Assembly: GCA_021730105.1 (NCBI GenBank)
Contig: CP072538.1
Location: forward strand, 744,001 to 808,000
Reading direction: 5' to 3'
Origin: Candidatus Ruthia sp. Plio_17_S18
Lineage (GTDB): Bacteria > Pseudomonadota > Gammaproteobacteria > PS1 > Pseudothioglobaceae
Length of the DNA: 64,000 nucleotides
The stretch's first letter is position 1. The number at the start of each line of letters is the position of its first letter. Positions 28,049-37,126 of the stretch are shown in pieces. The notes under the pieces are model-generated. The model saw only the letters and a list, made by a program, of their open reading frames with translations, had not been told where the DNA came from and did no database searches. The position numbers and the translations under genes were made by a program.

Positions 28049-28492
28049 ATGACCACTGTGGCGGCTGAGAACATAGCCTTTACAGTCTCAACCCCAGTCA
28101 TTACTGGTACACCAATCGGTACATTGACTTACACCCTAGGTGGTGCTGATGCAGCAGACTTTACTATTGACTCAAGGTCGGGTGTTATCTCTATGATTGC
28201 TCGTGACTTTGAAATACCAGAAGATGCTAATGTTGACAATGATTATGAAGTTAGTATTATTGTGACAGATAGTGATGGTAATATTGACACCCAAACTCAA
28301 ACAGTCACAGTCACCAACGTTAACGAAAGTAGTGTCATAACCATCAGCGCACAAATCCATAGCATTGAAGAAAACTCTGCTAACGGTACCAACGTCGGTG
28401 CAATACTAGTAACCACAGGCAACCCAACTGGCTTTAGTATTACTGGTGGCAACACCATATCGCAAAGCGCTAATATTACCCAACGTCCTTGA
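28049..28492 (+). pseudogene. Cadherin-repeat fragment of a surface adhesin
   Basis: 147 codons with one full cadherin-like repeat (YTLGGADAADFTIDSRSGV, then DNDYEVSIIVTDSDGN, ending TVTVTNVNESS) and the start of a second (EENSANGTNVGAILVTTGN, FSITGGNT). Calcium-binding Asp and Glu positions are kept. No signal peptide or start region is present, and after GGNT the frame runs out while the FISUMP domain continues in another frame. It is therefore a piece of a larger repeat-rich secreted protein. Confidence 0.7.
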
Positions 28493-28799
28493 GGGTAGTG
28501 CTATATTGGTTGCAGGTGGCATTACCTACAGTACCGTCACCATTGGCAGTCAAACTTGGACTGCTGAAAACATGAAACATGCAGTCACTACTGGCAATGC
28601 TTGGAGTTATGACAATGATGTTAATAATGATACCAATGGCTATGGCAAACTGTACGACTGGGCAGGTGCCATGAATGGCTCAACCAACGAAGGTGCACAA
28701 GGCATTTGTGCCATGGGTTGGCACATACCATCGGATGGTGACTGGACCTCAAACTCAGTAGAGAGCCACCAGTACGCAATCGAGTCTCGATTGAAATAG
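28493..28799 (+). pseudogene. Plus-strand copy of FISUMP (Fib_succ_major) domain, N-terminal half only
   Basis: Reads AILVAGGITYSTVTIGSQTW, then KLYDWAGAMNGSTNEGAQGI and MGWHIPSDGDW, and then leaves the domain for an unrelated 17-codon tail ending at 28797-28799. FISUMP (TIGR02145) domains occur in secreted bacterial surface proteins. All of the recognisable domain lies in the left arm of the inverted repeat; its natural continuation is found on the opposite strand in the loop. Confidence 0.75.
28507..28746 (+). repeat. Left arm of a perfect 240-bp inverted repeat
   Basis: Compared base by base with the reverse complement of 28945-29184, all 240 positions agree. The flanking bases (28506 and 28747) differ. 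The arm encodes the N-terminal half of a FISUMP domain on the plus strand. Confidence 0.93.
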
Positions 28800-29185
28800 C
28801 TATTATCAGTGACGCGGAAGCCTGCTAAGCGCGCCTCAAACTCACTACTACCTCCTGCCTTGAGTTGTGTACCTTGGTCTGTGCCTCGGGATCCTGTACC
28901 GTTTTGGTTTACTGTACTCATGCCTAGCTCACCTTCTAAAGTCTTCCAGTCACCATCCGATGGTATGTGCCAACCCATGGCACAAATGCCTTGTGCACCT
29001 TCGTTGGTTGAGCCATTCATGGCACCTGCCCAGTCGTACAGTTTGCCATAGCCATTGGTATCATTATTAACATCATTGTCATAACTCCAAGCATTGCCAG
29101 TAGTGACTGCATGTTTCATGTTTTCAGCAGTCCAAGTTTGACTGCCAATGGTGACGGTACTGTAGGTAATGCCACCTGCAACCAC
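28640..29185 (-). pseudogene. Minus-strand FISUMP (Fib_succ_major) domain, C-terminus cut by the inverted repeat
   Basis: The same first 80 codons as the plus-strand copy, followed through the loop by KTLEGELGMSTVNQNGTG, GGSSEFEARLAGFRVTD and DSIAYWWLSTEFE, the expected continuation of a FISUMP domain. After STEFE the reading enters the reverse of the other arm and becomes meaningless, so the last ~25 residues of the domain are missing. Upstream (29190-29290) another frame reads GTPITRKTIHLGTVTKQTAE, perhaps a preceding beta-sandwich repeat. Confidence 0.7.
28945..29184 (-). repeat. Right arm of the perfect 240-bp inverted repeat
   Basis: Exact reverse complement of 28507-28746, with a 198-bp unique loop between (28747-28944). 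The loop holds the natural continuation of the domain encoded by this arm. Such a structure could invert its loop, extrude as a cruciform, or be an assembly or amplification artefact. Confidence 0.93.
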
Positions 29186-29189
29186 TAAT

Positions 29190-29806
29190 GCTGAGTTCCG
29201 CAGTCTGTTTAGTGACAGTGCCCAAGTGAATCGTTTTTCGAGTAATAGGAGTGCCGGCTTTAGTGTTCGGTGCCTAAAGGGTTAAAAGTATAACTGATGA
29301 CGCTTAAATAGCAGAAACTAAGTGAGTCTTTCATGTGCTGTGAAACTCACTTGGTCTTACACAATGATAAAGAAATAAAGATATAAACTGGACAAGAGGT
29401 GAATATAAAAATGAATTTTTAATGGCGATTTATAGTTTTTACCTGTGTATAAAGTTAGCTATGATTTGCTATTTGATTTGTTTATTTTAACTAAAGTACG
29501 AACAACCCCCATAAGTGCAGCACTTTCATTTAAAAAATAGTCTTTACCAATCAGCTTAGTAAAGACCTCAAATAGAATCTCCACCTCAAGCATTTTCTAG
29601 ATCTATTATTCATTAAATTCGTTACTCTTAAAAACACTTCTTTTCGCTAACATTATCCAAAGGGAAAGAATTGCCTTAATAGGCCATTATGGTTCTAGTT
29701 TAAGCCACGCCCCAAACTATTGATAAGGCTTGACAAAGTAGATATCACCACCTAGTGTCTTAGCCAGCTAAACTCACGATCATTATCAACACTACAATTA
29801 CCTTAT
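29190..29806. other. Stretch without a recognisable gene
   Basis: AT-rich. Minus-strand pieces of up to about 45 open codons occur (for example LEVEILFEVFTKLIGKDYF near 29480-29590) but are flanked by stops and were not recognised. It may be eroded coding sequence between the surface-protein remnants and the nitrate cluster. Confidence 0.4.
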
Positions 29807-31264
29807 TCAACCCTTAAAACAAGGTTGTCTAGAATATTTATCCAGTTCAACGGTTTTGTTTTTAAATAATTCAGAGTTAGTCACATGGTGAATAGAGATA
29901 ACTTCGTCAGGAATCTTGGTCATTTTGTTAAGGGTTGTGCTTTTGCCAGTTCGTGACATTGAGTGCCATTGGGTCAAAAGTCTAACGTTGTTAATTGAAT
30001 CGTTATCAGCACGGTTAGTAACTTTAATGGTTACCAACTCTTCTTTAACTCGAATTCTAGGCTGCCAAGACTCATCAATATCCATTTGTTGCCAAATATC
30101 ATCTGCTGATTGATAATCAAATCCATCAAGTCCTAATTCTTTAGCAAGTAAGCAAACAATTTCCCAATCAGGTTTTGAGTTACCAGCAGGTGGTAAAAAG
30201 GCATTTTGCTTTAAGTACCTGCGTTCTGAGTTTTTTATGTGCCCTGTTTTTTCTGACCAGCTGCATGCTGGCAAAATGATGTCTGCATCGTCAGTGGTTA
30301 GAGTTTTTGTAAAATCAGACACAATCAATGTCTCAAATTGTCGATAGTTAATCATACTATGCGCAGGGTTTGTTGCCATTACCCATAGGGTTTTAATTTG
30401 ATTGTTGGAAAAAAACTCAGTGGCGGTTAAATCATTTGTTCGTATGCCAATTTCACGACCGCCCATGGCGTTACATTGCCCTGTTAAAGACAACACGCCA
30501 CAGCCAGGTTTGTTGATATTTCCAGTGATAATATGTGCATTAATCAAGGCATTAACCTTATCAGTTGCATCGGTTGATTGGGTTAATCCTTGTGAGTAAA
30601 CACTGAGTACTTTTTTGTCTTTAAACCAAGGTTGATGTGGTAGGTTATTAATAATACCCATGTCTTTGCCAGGCTCAACCTGAATAAATAAATCAGATTT
30701 TTTAGCTGTAGTGCTTTCATAGACATCAACACAGACTACAAAAGCCTTGGCTTTTTTAATATGGTTAAACACAATAGGATGACAATCCGCAGTATTACTA
30801 CCAATAATAAAAATAGTTTGTGCTTGATAAATGTCATCAAATGACACAGGCACAATGTCAGAACCATAGGCTCTTTTGTGGGCTTCAACAGTAGAATACA
30901 TGCATAATCTTGAATTGCTTTCAATATTGTCAATGCCGTAAGCCTCTGCAAATTGCCTAACAATATAAAAATCTTCCATTAACATTTGCCCAGACAAGTA
31001 CAAAGCTATTTGATGTTTTGGTGTTGATTCAAATGCTTTAGCCATAGCTTTAATGGTTTTATTCCAACTGCCTAACGATGGATTGATTAACCTTGCATTA
31101 TCTGTACCTACCGTTTCTAATAAGGTCTGCCCTTTAATGCAAAGCATGCCTTGATTAACAGGAGAGTCTTTATCCCCTGTTAATTTTAAGACAGACCCAG
31201 TTCGGGTAATTTCAATACCGCATCCCACACCGCAGTAAGGGCAAGTTGTTTTAAAATTCATCAT
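29807..31264 (-). CDS. nasA: Assimilatory nitrate reductase-like molybdopterin oxidoreductase, compact
   Basis: 485 residues. The N-terminal [4Fe-4S] motif (CPYCGVGC...CIKGQ), the molybdopterin-binding stretches (NIESNSRLCMYSTVEAHKRA, GSNTADCHPIVFNHIKKA, LTGQCNAMGGREIG) and the cofactor-end motif (SERRYLKQNAFLPPAGNSKP) fit the NasA branch. It is clearly shorter than ordinary catalytic NasA proteins, which exceed 650 residues. A block seems missing between GIINNLPHQPW and SVYSQGLTQS, and the C-terminal beta domain collapses to ELDKYSRQPCFKG. The frame is open throughout. Neighbours (nitrate transporter, nirB, moco genes) support nitrate assimilation, but activity is uncertain because of the deletions. 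Confidence 0.75.
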   Translation of the reverse strand: MMNFKTTCPYCGVGCGIEITRTGSVLKLTGDKDSPVNQGMLCIKGQTLLETVGTDNARLINPSLGSWNKTIKAMAKAFESTPKHQIALYLSGQMLMEDFYIVRQFAEAYGIDNIESNSRLCMYSTVEAHKRAYGSDIVPVSFDDIYQAQTIFIIGSNTADCHPIVFNHIKKAKAFVVCVDVYESTTAKKSDLFIQVEPGKDMGIINNLPHQPWFKDKKVLSVYSQGLTQSTDATDKVNALINAHIITGNINKPGCGVLSLTGQCNAMGGREIGIRTNDLTATEFFSNNQIKTLWVMATNPAHSMINYRQFETLIVSDFTKTLTTDDADIILPACSWSEKTGHIKNSERRYLKQNAFLPPAGNSKPDWEIVCLLAKELGLDGFDYQSADDIWQQMDIDESWQPRIRVKEELVTIKVTNRADNDSINNVRLLTQWHSMSRTGKSTTLNKMTKIPDEVISIHHVTNSELFKNKTVELDKYSRQPCFKG

Positions 31265-31273
31265 TCTTTTCTT

Positions 31274-32974
31274 TTACTTAATAGCCAACATTAACAACAA
31301 AATAAAATTTAACGCAAGCGATAGTGCACTTAATAGTCGGTATTCAGTTAACTTTGATTTTGGTTGCTTGTTCTTTTGAGGTAATAAAAACACTGAATTT
31401 GGATGTTCTAAGTCATATAAAAATTCTGATAAAGCCTCATACCTTTGCGCATAATCTAAGCAACACGCCTTGCGTATAGCACCATCAATCCACACAGGTA
31501 AATTTGGGTTGTATATCAACACTGGATCATAAATTAATTTAGATAATTTCTTAGTGCTCAGACTCTTATCTAATTTATTTTGATAAGGCAGATGAGATGA
31601 AAACATCTCATACACAATCACACCCAAACTAAATTGATCAGAAGCTTGTGAAACACTTTCACTTAAAATAACCTCTGGTGCAGTATAACCTTGCGTGCCC
31701 TGATTAGTTATAAAATTAATAGGGTTAACCAATTCTGCTACACCTGCAATTCTGGCGGAGCCAAAATCAATAATCTTAATTTGACCAATTTCATCAATCA
31801 TGATATTTTCTGGCTTTAAATCACAATGCAACATTTCTTGACGGTGAAATGCTCGAAGCCCTTGAATAATTTGCTTCACAAAACTCACCACTACTTCAAT
31901 ATTAGGATGCTTATTTGCATCCATCCACGCTCTCAAAGTTTGCCCTTTAACATACACCATGGCATAAGCCAAAAAGTTAGCCTTTTTATGACTGTTATAA
32001 ATTTTAACGACATTGGGGCTTTGCACTCGTTGCCCCACCCACTTTTCATACATAAAATGTTGTAAGTATTCTGGGTCGTCTTCAAAATTAACAGACGGGG
32101 TTTTAAGAGCAACTAATTGTCTAGTGCTAATATCTTTGGCTAGATACAGTTGCATTTTTGCACTTGAAACAATTAAAGATTCTATCTTGAAACCATTGAT
32201 TTTCATGCCCTTGGTTAACTCAGGTGGTACAGGTTTTTGGGTTAATTCATCAAACGCTTCACCTAAATTTTTCTCTGGCAATTGCTCAATCGTTATAATC
32301 ATAGCCGAGACATTATCTTGAGAATCTTGCTTAATTGCCTGCTTAACAATCTCATCAGCAGACGAGCTTTTACCCATTAATATTGCTAATGATGCATGTT
32401 GTAAATAATCATGTACACCATCAGTTGTCATTAAAAATTGATCACCCAATTCAAGATCAAAAGTTTGGTAGTCAACATTAATGCTTAAATCAAAACCCAT
32501 CGCCCTTGATAGATAAGTTTTTTCCTTGTTCAAACTTAAAATATGGTCTTTAGTCAGTTGTATTAATACTCCCTTTCTATAACGATAAATTCGTGAATCT
32601 CCCACATGAAAAACATATGCAGTATTTGATTTAATAATAACCACACTAAACGTGCATAACATGGATGAAATTTCACCAAAACGCATTGATTGAGAATACA
32701 GCCAATTATTAAGTGCCGAGATGACTTGACCAGCTGAATGTTCAACACTCCAAGATTCAGGGGTTGAGTAATAATCACTCAAAAACCCTTTAACACAACA
32801 ACCACTTGCTTCTTTAGCTCGATCGCAAGCACTTACACCATCGGCAATAACACCTACAATCCCTTTGTATTCTAGTGTTTGAGGGCTGGGTACATAGTAG
32901 GCGCAGGCATCTTGGTTTTCTGCCTTAACCCCTGCAATGCAGTGTGAATTAACAATGACTTTTACTTGTTTCAT
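31274..32974 (-). CDS. PP2C phosphatase - Ser/Thr protein kinase fusion
   Basis: 566 residues. Residues about 1-240 form a PP2C-type phosphatase (GVIADGVSACDRA, FHVGDSRIYRYRKG, FLMTTDGVHDYL). Residues about 260-520 form a Hanks-type kinase with VALKTP, catalytic LHCDLKPENIMID and metal-binding IIDFGSARIAG. A C-terminal membrane helix (LLSALSLALNFILLLMLAIK) anchors it. It lies between the nitrate transporter (two-base gap) and nasA (nine-base gap), so it is part of the nitrate operon. An inference is that it adjusts nitrate uptake or reduction by reversible phosphorylation. Confidence 0.9.
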   Translation of the reverse strand: MKQVKVIVNSHCIAGVKAENQDACAYYVPSPQTLEYKGIVGVIADGVSACDRAKEASGCCVKGFLSDYYSTPESWSVEHSAGQVISALNNWLYSQSMRFGEISSMLCTFSVVIIKSNTAYVFHVGDSRIYRYRKGVLIQLTKDHILSLNKEKTYLSRAMGFDLSINVDYQTFDLELGDQFLMTTDGVHDYLQHASLAILMGKSSSADEIVKQAIKQDSQDNVSAMIITIEQLPEKNLGEAFDELTQKPVPPELTKGMKINGFKIESLIVSSAKMQLYLAKDISTRQLVALKTPSVNFEDDPEYLQHFMYEKWVGQRVQSPNVVKIYNSHKKANFLAYAMVYVKGQTLRAWMDANKHPNIEVVVSFVKQIIQGLRAFHRQEMLHCDLKPENIMIDEIGQIKIIDFGSARIAGVAELVNPINFITNQGTQGYTAPEVILSESVSQASDQFSLGVIVYEMFSSHLPYQNKLDKSLSTKKLSKLIYDPVLIYNPNLPVWIDGAIRKACCLDYAQRYEALSEFLYDLEHPNSVFLLPQKNKQPKSKLTEYRLLSALSLALNFILLLMLAIK

Positions 32975-32976
32975 GA

Positions 32977-34443
32977 TTAATTTAGCTTGATTATTTCAAC
33001 CGTACCATCGTCTAAAATCTCAGTCATGTGTCCTTTCGGCTCTTCTAAAAAGATAACAATCAGTGCCAATACTACCGCACTAACCATGCCAATTAGCATA
33101 AAAAACTCATCGTAATCTACCAAAGAATTTGCAGTTAAGAACAATACTGCACCAACATTTCCAAATGCGCCTGCCATGCCTGCAATCTGACCTGTTAGCC
33201 TTCTTTGAATCAGGGGTACCATGGCAAATACTGCACCTGAGCCCGCCTTGGAAAAAATACCACCAACAATGGTCAACACCACCACTAAATAAATAGACCA
33301 ACTTTTATCCACATTGCCCAACGCTAAAAAACTTAAAGTAATGCCAGAAAAAAGCACAGCTAATGTTACCTTTCGACCGTATTTATCACTCAAATAACCA
33401 CCACCTGGCCTGGCAAATAAATTAATAAATGGGTACATGCCTGCCAACAAAGCTGCTGTAATTTTTGGCAACTCAAACCAATCAACATAAAACATGGATA
33501 GAACTGAAACCACAGCCAATTCAGTACCAAAAGTAACCAAATAAGCCCAATCTAAAATCGCCACCTGTTTAAATTTATATTGATGTTGCTTAGGCGCAGA
33601 ATTCTTTAAATGCTGTGCATTAACAGTCCAAGTTTTATACACTTGGAAAACAAATACTAATGTCAAAACAATATACACGCCAAATTCCACACCTGATGAA
33701 ATCATATTCATTTTTTCAGGTGATAATTTCCAAGTGAGTAGCGACAAAGCAAGATATAAGGGTATGTTCATTAAAACATACAACACCAAATCCGAATAGC
33801 TACTCACCTCCATTGCACCCATTTTTTTAGGCTTAAAATAAGTGGATCCTTTGGGCATATTGGTGACATTAAAGTAATAAAAAATACCATATCCTATTGC
33901 CAACACACTAGCAATGGTAATCGCATAACGCCAACCATCAATCTCGCCAAAACTACTTGCGATAAAAGGTAATGACATGGCCGCGCCTGCTGAACCAAAA
34001 TTACCCCAGCCACCATAAATACCTTGTGCAGTGCCCGTTTGTTTTGCTGGAAACCAGTCAGAAATCATACGAATACCAACCACAAATCCAGCACCAATAA
34101 AACCTGACAAGAATCTAAGTAGAGCAAGTTGCTCATAAGACTGCATCCAACTAAATGCAATTGAAACAAGCCCACCTAAAACTAAAATAGAGGAGAACAT
34201 AATTTTAGGTCCGAATTTATCAACCAGCATACCAACCACAATTCTTGCTGGAATGGTCATAGCAACATTAAGAATCAGAAGCACTTTTGCTTGTTGCTCG
34301 CTTAATGACAAGGCTTGTTGTATAAATGGCATCATTGGCCCAAGGCTAAGCCATACAACAAAGGTCATAAAAAAAGCAAACCAAGTTAGATGCAAAATGC
34401 GAGACTTACCCTTAAATGAAAATAGATTTAATTTATCTTCCAT
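32977..34443 (-). CDS. narK: Nitrate/nitrite transporter, major facilitator superfamily
   Basis: 488 residues with about twelve membrane segments. Family traits include TIPARIVVGMLVDKFGPKIM after helix 2-3, WGNFGSAGAAMSLPFIASSF (nitrate signature-like Gly-rich helix) and FSKAGSGAVFAMVPLIQRRL with AGMAGAFGNVGAVLFL (second nitrate signature). It sits directly downstream of nirB and upstream of the kinase gene, so it should import nitrate for assimilation. NarK or NasA-type naming cannot be separated from sequence alone. Confidence 0.88.
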   Translation of the reverse strand: MEDKLNLFSFKGKSRILHLTWFAFFMTFVVWLSLGPMMPFIQQALSLSEQQAKVLLILNVAMTIPARIVVGMLVDKFGPKIMFSSILVLGGLVSIAFSWMQSYEQLALLRFLSGFIGAGFVVGIRMISDWFPAKQTGTAQGIYGGWGNFGSAGAAMSLPFIASSFGEIDGWRYAITIASVLAIGYGIFYYFNVTNMPKGSTYFKPKKMGAMEVSSYSDLVLYVLMNIPLYLALSLLTWKLSPEKMNMISSGVEFGVYIVLTLVFVFQVYKTWTVNAQHLKNSAPKQHQYKFKQVAILDWAYLVTFGTELAVVSVLSMFYVDWFELPKITAALLAGMYPFINLFARPGGGYLSDKYGRKVTLAVLFSGITLSFLALGNVDKSWSIYLVVVLTIVGGIFSKAGSGAVFAMVPLIQRRLTGQIAGMAGAFGNVGAVLFLTANSLVDYDEFFMLIGMVSAVVLALIVIFLEEPKGHMTEILDDGTVEIIKLN

Positions 34444-34458
34444 GATTAACTCCTTATA

Positions 34459-36834
34459 TTATGCTGAACGCCTATGGCCTGTTGTTTCCCATGGGTTTTT
34501 AATGGTTTTGGGTAACAATCCTGCGTAGTGTTTGATCATTGAAGGTGTCTTTAGTTTGGATTGAATATAGTCTAGACCCACGCGCTCCTCAAAATGCATC
34601 ACTCGCTCAAGATAATTAGCCTCAATACGATATAACTGCACAAACGCCTTAAGATATTCAATCACCTCTTCTTCGGTTTCAAAAAATCTATCTTTCAAAC
34701 AGGCCTTAGTTCGAATCCCACAAGCACCTGCCACATGAATTTCATAGCCTTTTTCAGTACAAATCACGCCAAAATCTTTAATCGTAACTTCAGCACAATT
34801 ACGCGGGCAACCACTCACACCCATTTTAAATTTGTGTGGCATAAAGTGCGACCAAACAGCGTCTTCCATTTTAATTGCAAGGCCCATAGAGTCTTGCGTA
34901 CCCATCATACAATGATCTATACCAACACAGGATTTACACGTTCTAGTGGCTTTACCATAAGCATAACCAGCCTCCATACCTGCTTCGGTCATTTCATCCC
35001 ACATATCGTTTAAGTTTTCCTTGGGAATGCCTAATAAATCAATGCGCTGACCACCAGTGACTTTAATCGTGGGAACCTCATATTTAACAGCAACATCAGC
35101 CAATGCCTTAAGTTCTTTAGGTGTTGTCAATCCACCTTGCATTTGTGGCACAATGGAATAAGTGCCATCCCTTTGTTTATTGGCATGCATTTTTTCATTG
35201 TGCGGTCGTTCATCATCATTATGAACATATGCTTCATTAAACTGTGACGATAAATAATAATTAATGGCAGCACCACAAGCCTTGCAAGTGTTGTCAAAAT
35301 CAAGTGCACTTCGAACGTCATTAACACTAACAACTTCATCTAATGCTCTAATATATTTACGCACTTCTTCTGTTGAGTGTTTTGTACAATCACACAAAGC
35401 ATCTTTATTTAATATTTCAGCACCAGAGACAAAACTAAATATTTGTTTGGCAACGGAAGTACAACCACCACAACCTGTTGCACAACCTGTTTCTTCTTGT
35501 AGTGCTTCAAAAGTATCGCAACCACCTGCCACTGCCATAACAATGTCGCCTTTAGTAACACCCATGCAACCACATACCTGTTCATCTTCAGCCATTTTCT
35601 CAACACCCTTGGCACCTGCACTTGAGTCGTCAATATTAATATCACCAAATAGTAAAGTTTTACGAATGCTGGTAATGTCTGTTTCTTTTTTGATTAAGTC
35701 AAAATAAAACAATCCATCTGTTGAATCGCCAAATAAAACTGCACCAACCAATTTATTGCCCCTAATAGACAATCTTTTACGAGTGTTAAGTGCATGGTCC
35801 TTGGAACACATAACCTCATCTTCAAGATTGTCAAACTCCCCTGCTGAGAAGACATCCACACCTGAAATTTTTAGCTTAGTAGAAATATCTGAACCTGTAT
35901 ACATATGATGTGACACCTCACACACCTGCTCAGCGCACACACGCGCCTGTTCAAACAGTGGCGCTACCAAACCATACGACATGCCTCGGTGTTTAATACA
36001 TTCGCCTACTGAGTAAATAGCAGGATCAGAAGTCATCATTGTATCGCCTACAATAATGCCTCTGTCTGTATGCAATCCAGCGGCTTTAGCTAAAGAATCC
36101 TCCGGAATAATGCCTACCGACATAACAACCATATCAACATCCATTGCCGTTTCATCTTCAAATTTCAATGCTTTAACTGTATTTGTTCCAATAATTTTAT
36201 TGGTGATTGTACCTAGCTTAAATTTAATACTTTTCTGCTCTAATACTTTTTGCAATAAGCTGCCAGATGAAGCATCTAGTTGTATATGCATAATAGAATC
36301 CATATTGCCAATCACGGTAACATCAAACCCTAACTCATTGAGCCCATTAGCAGCCTCAAGCCCTAATAAACCCGTACCAATTACGGCTACTTTTTTAGCT
36401 TGGCCAACTTTTGATTGCATATACTCAACATCATAAATATCTCTAAACGACACCACGCCCTCTAGCGTTTTACCTGGCAATGGCAAAATAAAAGGCTTTG
36501 ACCCTGTACAAATCACCAATCGATCGTATGCTACTGAATATGATGCATTCTCATTGGTTAATAAAATACTTTTATTGAATCTATCAATAGATGACACTAA
36601 GCAACCTGGCTTAAAGGTAATGTTATTTTGAGAGAAATAAAACTCGTCATGCGTCTTTATATCTTCAAAATCTTTCTCCCCTGCCAAAACAGGTGAGAGC
36701 ATAATTCTGTTATATGGCAATACCTTTTCCTCACCAATAATAGTAATTTGATACATCAATGGGTCAATTTTTAATACCTCATCAACCACCTTCATGGCGC
36801 TCATTCCCGATCCAACTATGACTAAATTTTTCAT
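34459..36834 (-). CDS. nirB: Assimilatory nitrite reductase [NAD(P)H] large subunit
   Basis: 791 residues. The N-terminal FAD/NAD part has VIVGSGMSAMKVVDEVL and VAVIGTGLLGLEAANGL. A BFD-like [2Fe-2S] site follows near residue 420 (CGCMGVTKGDI...CATGCGGC). The C-terminal sirohaem/[4Fe-4S] domain has CKSCVGIDHCMMGTQDS near residue 640 and GVSGCPRNCAEVTIKDFG near 678. It reduces nitrite to ammonium with six electrons. No nirD follows; the first gene downstream is the transporter. It has a long structured leader with an intrinsic terminator, pointing to control by attenuation. Confidence 0.93.
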   Translation of the reverse strand: MKNLVIVGSGMSAMKVVDEVLKIDPLMYQITIIGEEKVLPYNRIMLSPVLAGEKDFEDIKTHDEFYFSQNNITFKPGCLVSSIDRFNKSILLTNENASYSVAYDRLVICTGSKPFILPLPGKTLEGVVSFRDIYDVEYMQSKVGQAKKVAVIGTGLLGLEAANGLNELGFDVTVIGNMDSIMHIQLDASSGSLLQKVLEQKSIKFKLGTITNKIIGTNTVKALKFEDETAMDVDMVVMSVGIIPEDSLAKAAGLHTDRGIIVGDTMMTSDPAIYSVGECIKHRGMSYGLVAPLFEQARVCAEQVCEVSHHMYTGSDISTKLKISGVDVFSAGEFDNLEDEVMCSKDHALNTRKRLSIRGNKLVGAVLFGDSTDGLFYFDLIKKETDITSIRKTLLFGDINIDDSSAGAKGVEKMAEDEQVCGCMGVTKGDIVMAVAGGCDTFEALQEETGCATGCGGCTSVAKQIFSFVSGAEILNKDALCDCTKHSTEEVRKYIRALDEVVSVNDVRSALDFDNTCKACGAAINYYLSSQFNEAYVHNDDERPHNEKMHANKQRDGTYSIVPQMQGGLTTPKELKALADVAVKYEVPTIKVTGGQRIDLLGIPKENLNDMWDEMTEAGMEAGYAYGKATRTCKSCVGIDHCMMGTQDSMGLAIKMEDAVWSHFMPHKFKMGVSGCPRNCAEVTIKDFGVICTEKGYEIHVAGACGIRTKACLKDRFFETEEEVIEYLKAFVQLYRIEANYLERVMHFEERVGLDYIQSKLKTPSMIKHYAGLLPKTIKNPWETTGHRRSA

Positions 36835-36879
36835 GCTATTTTCATGCCTTGTTTTAATGTTTTATGCTTTTTATAAAGC

Positions 36880-36936
36880 AAAAAAAGCCAGTTATCGCAT
36901 TTATATACATAGACATAAAAATACAATAACTGGCTT
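36880..36936 (-). terminator. Intrinsic terminator inside the nirB leader
   Basis: Arms 36926-36936 and 36885-36895 form an 11-bp stem (AAGCCAGTTAT/ATAACTGGCTT) with a 30-base loop. On the minus strand a run of seven T follows immediately (A-run 36880-36886 on the plus strand). It lies about 45 bases before the nirB start, in the transcribed leader, so it should act as an attenuator rather than an end-of-gene terminator. Confidence 0.75.
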
Positions 36937-36976
36937 CAATACCCAATTGCCAACTCTACTTTGAAATTGACGAAAA

Positions 36977-37049
36977 ACGTTTACTTAATAATCTCATCAA
37001 GAAAAATTAAGTAAACGTCTGTGTTTGTTGTTACCCTTCATTGGGCAAC
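36977..37049 (-). promoter_or_regulatory. Two further hairpins in the nirB leader (candidate antitermination target)
   Basis: In transcription order: first a 7-bp stem (37043-37049 with 37030-37036) closing a six-base loop that reads AATGAA on the minus strand; then a perfect 13-bp stem (37006-37018 with 36977-36989) with a 16-base loop. The terminator follows. Nitrate-assimilation leaders in proteobacteria are commonly read by ANTAR antiterminators (NasR/NasT) that bind a hexaloop with A at position 1 and G at position 4, which the first loop has. The second hairpin does not show such a loop, so the match is partial. Confidence 0.5.
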
Positions 37050-37126
37050 TTATATGAAATTATATCAAAAAATTAAGTTCAAGTGACTTAATTTATTATA
37101 ATATTTTTATTATTAAGGTTTTTGAC

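Noticed and set aside
28809..29051. Plus-strand open frames through the loop and right arm
   Set aside because: Antisense of the FISUMP domain; low-complexity composition without domain features.
36977..37018. Second leader hairpin as a canonical ANTAR hexaloop
   Set aside because: Its loop is 16 bases and no internal pairing gives a six-base loop with A1 and G4.
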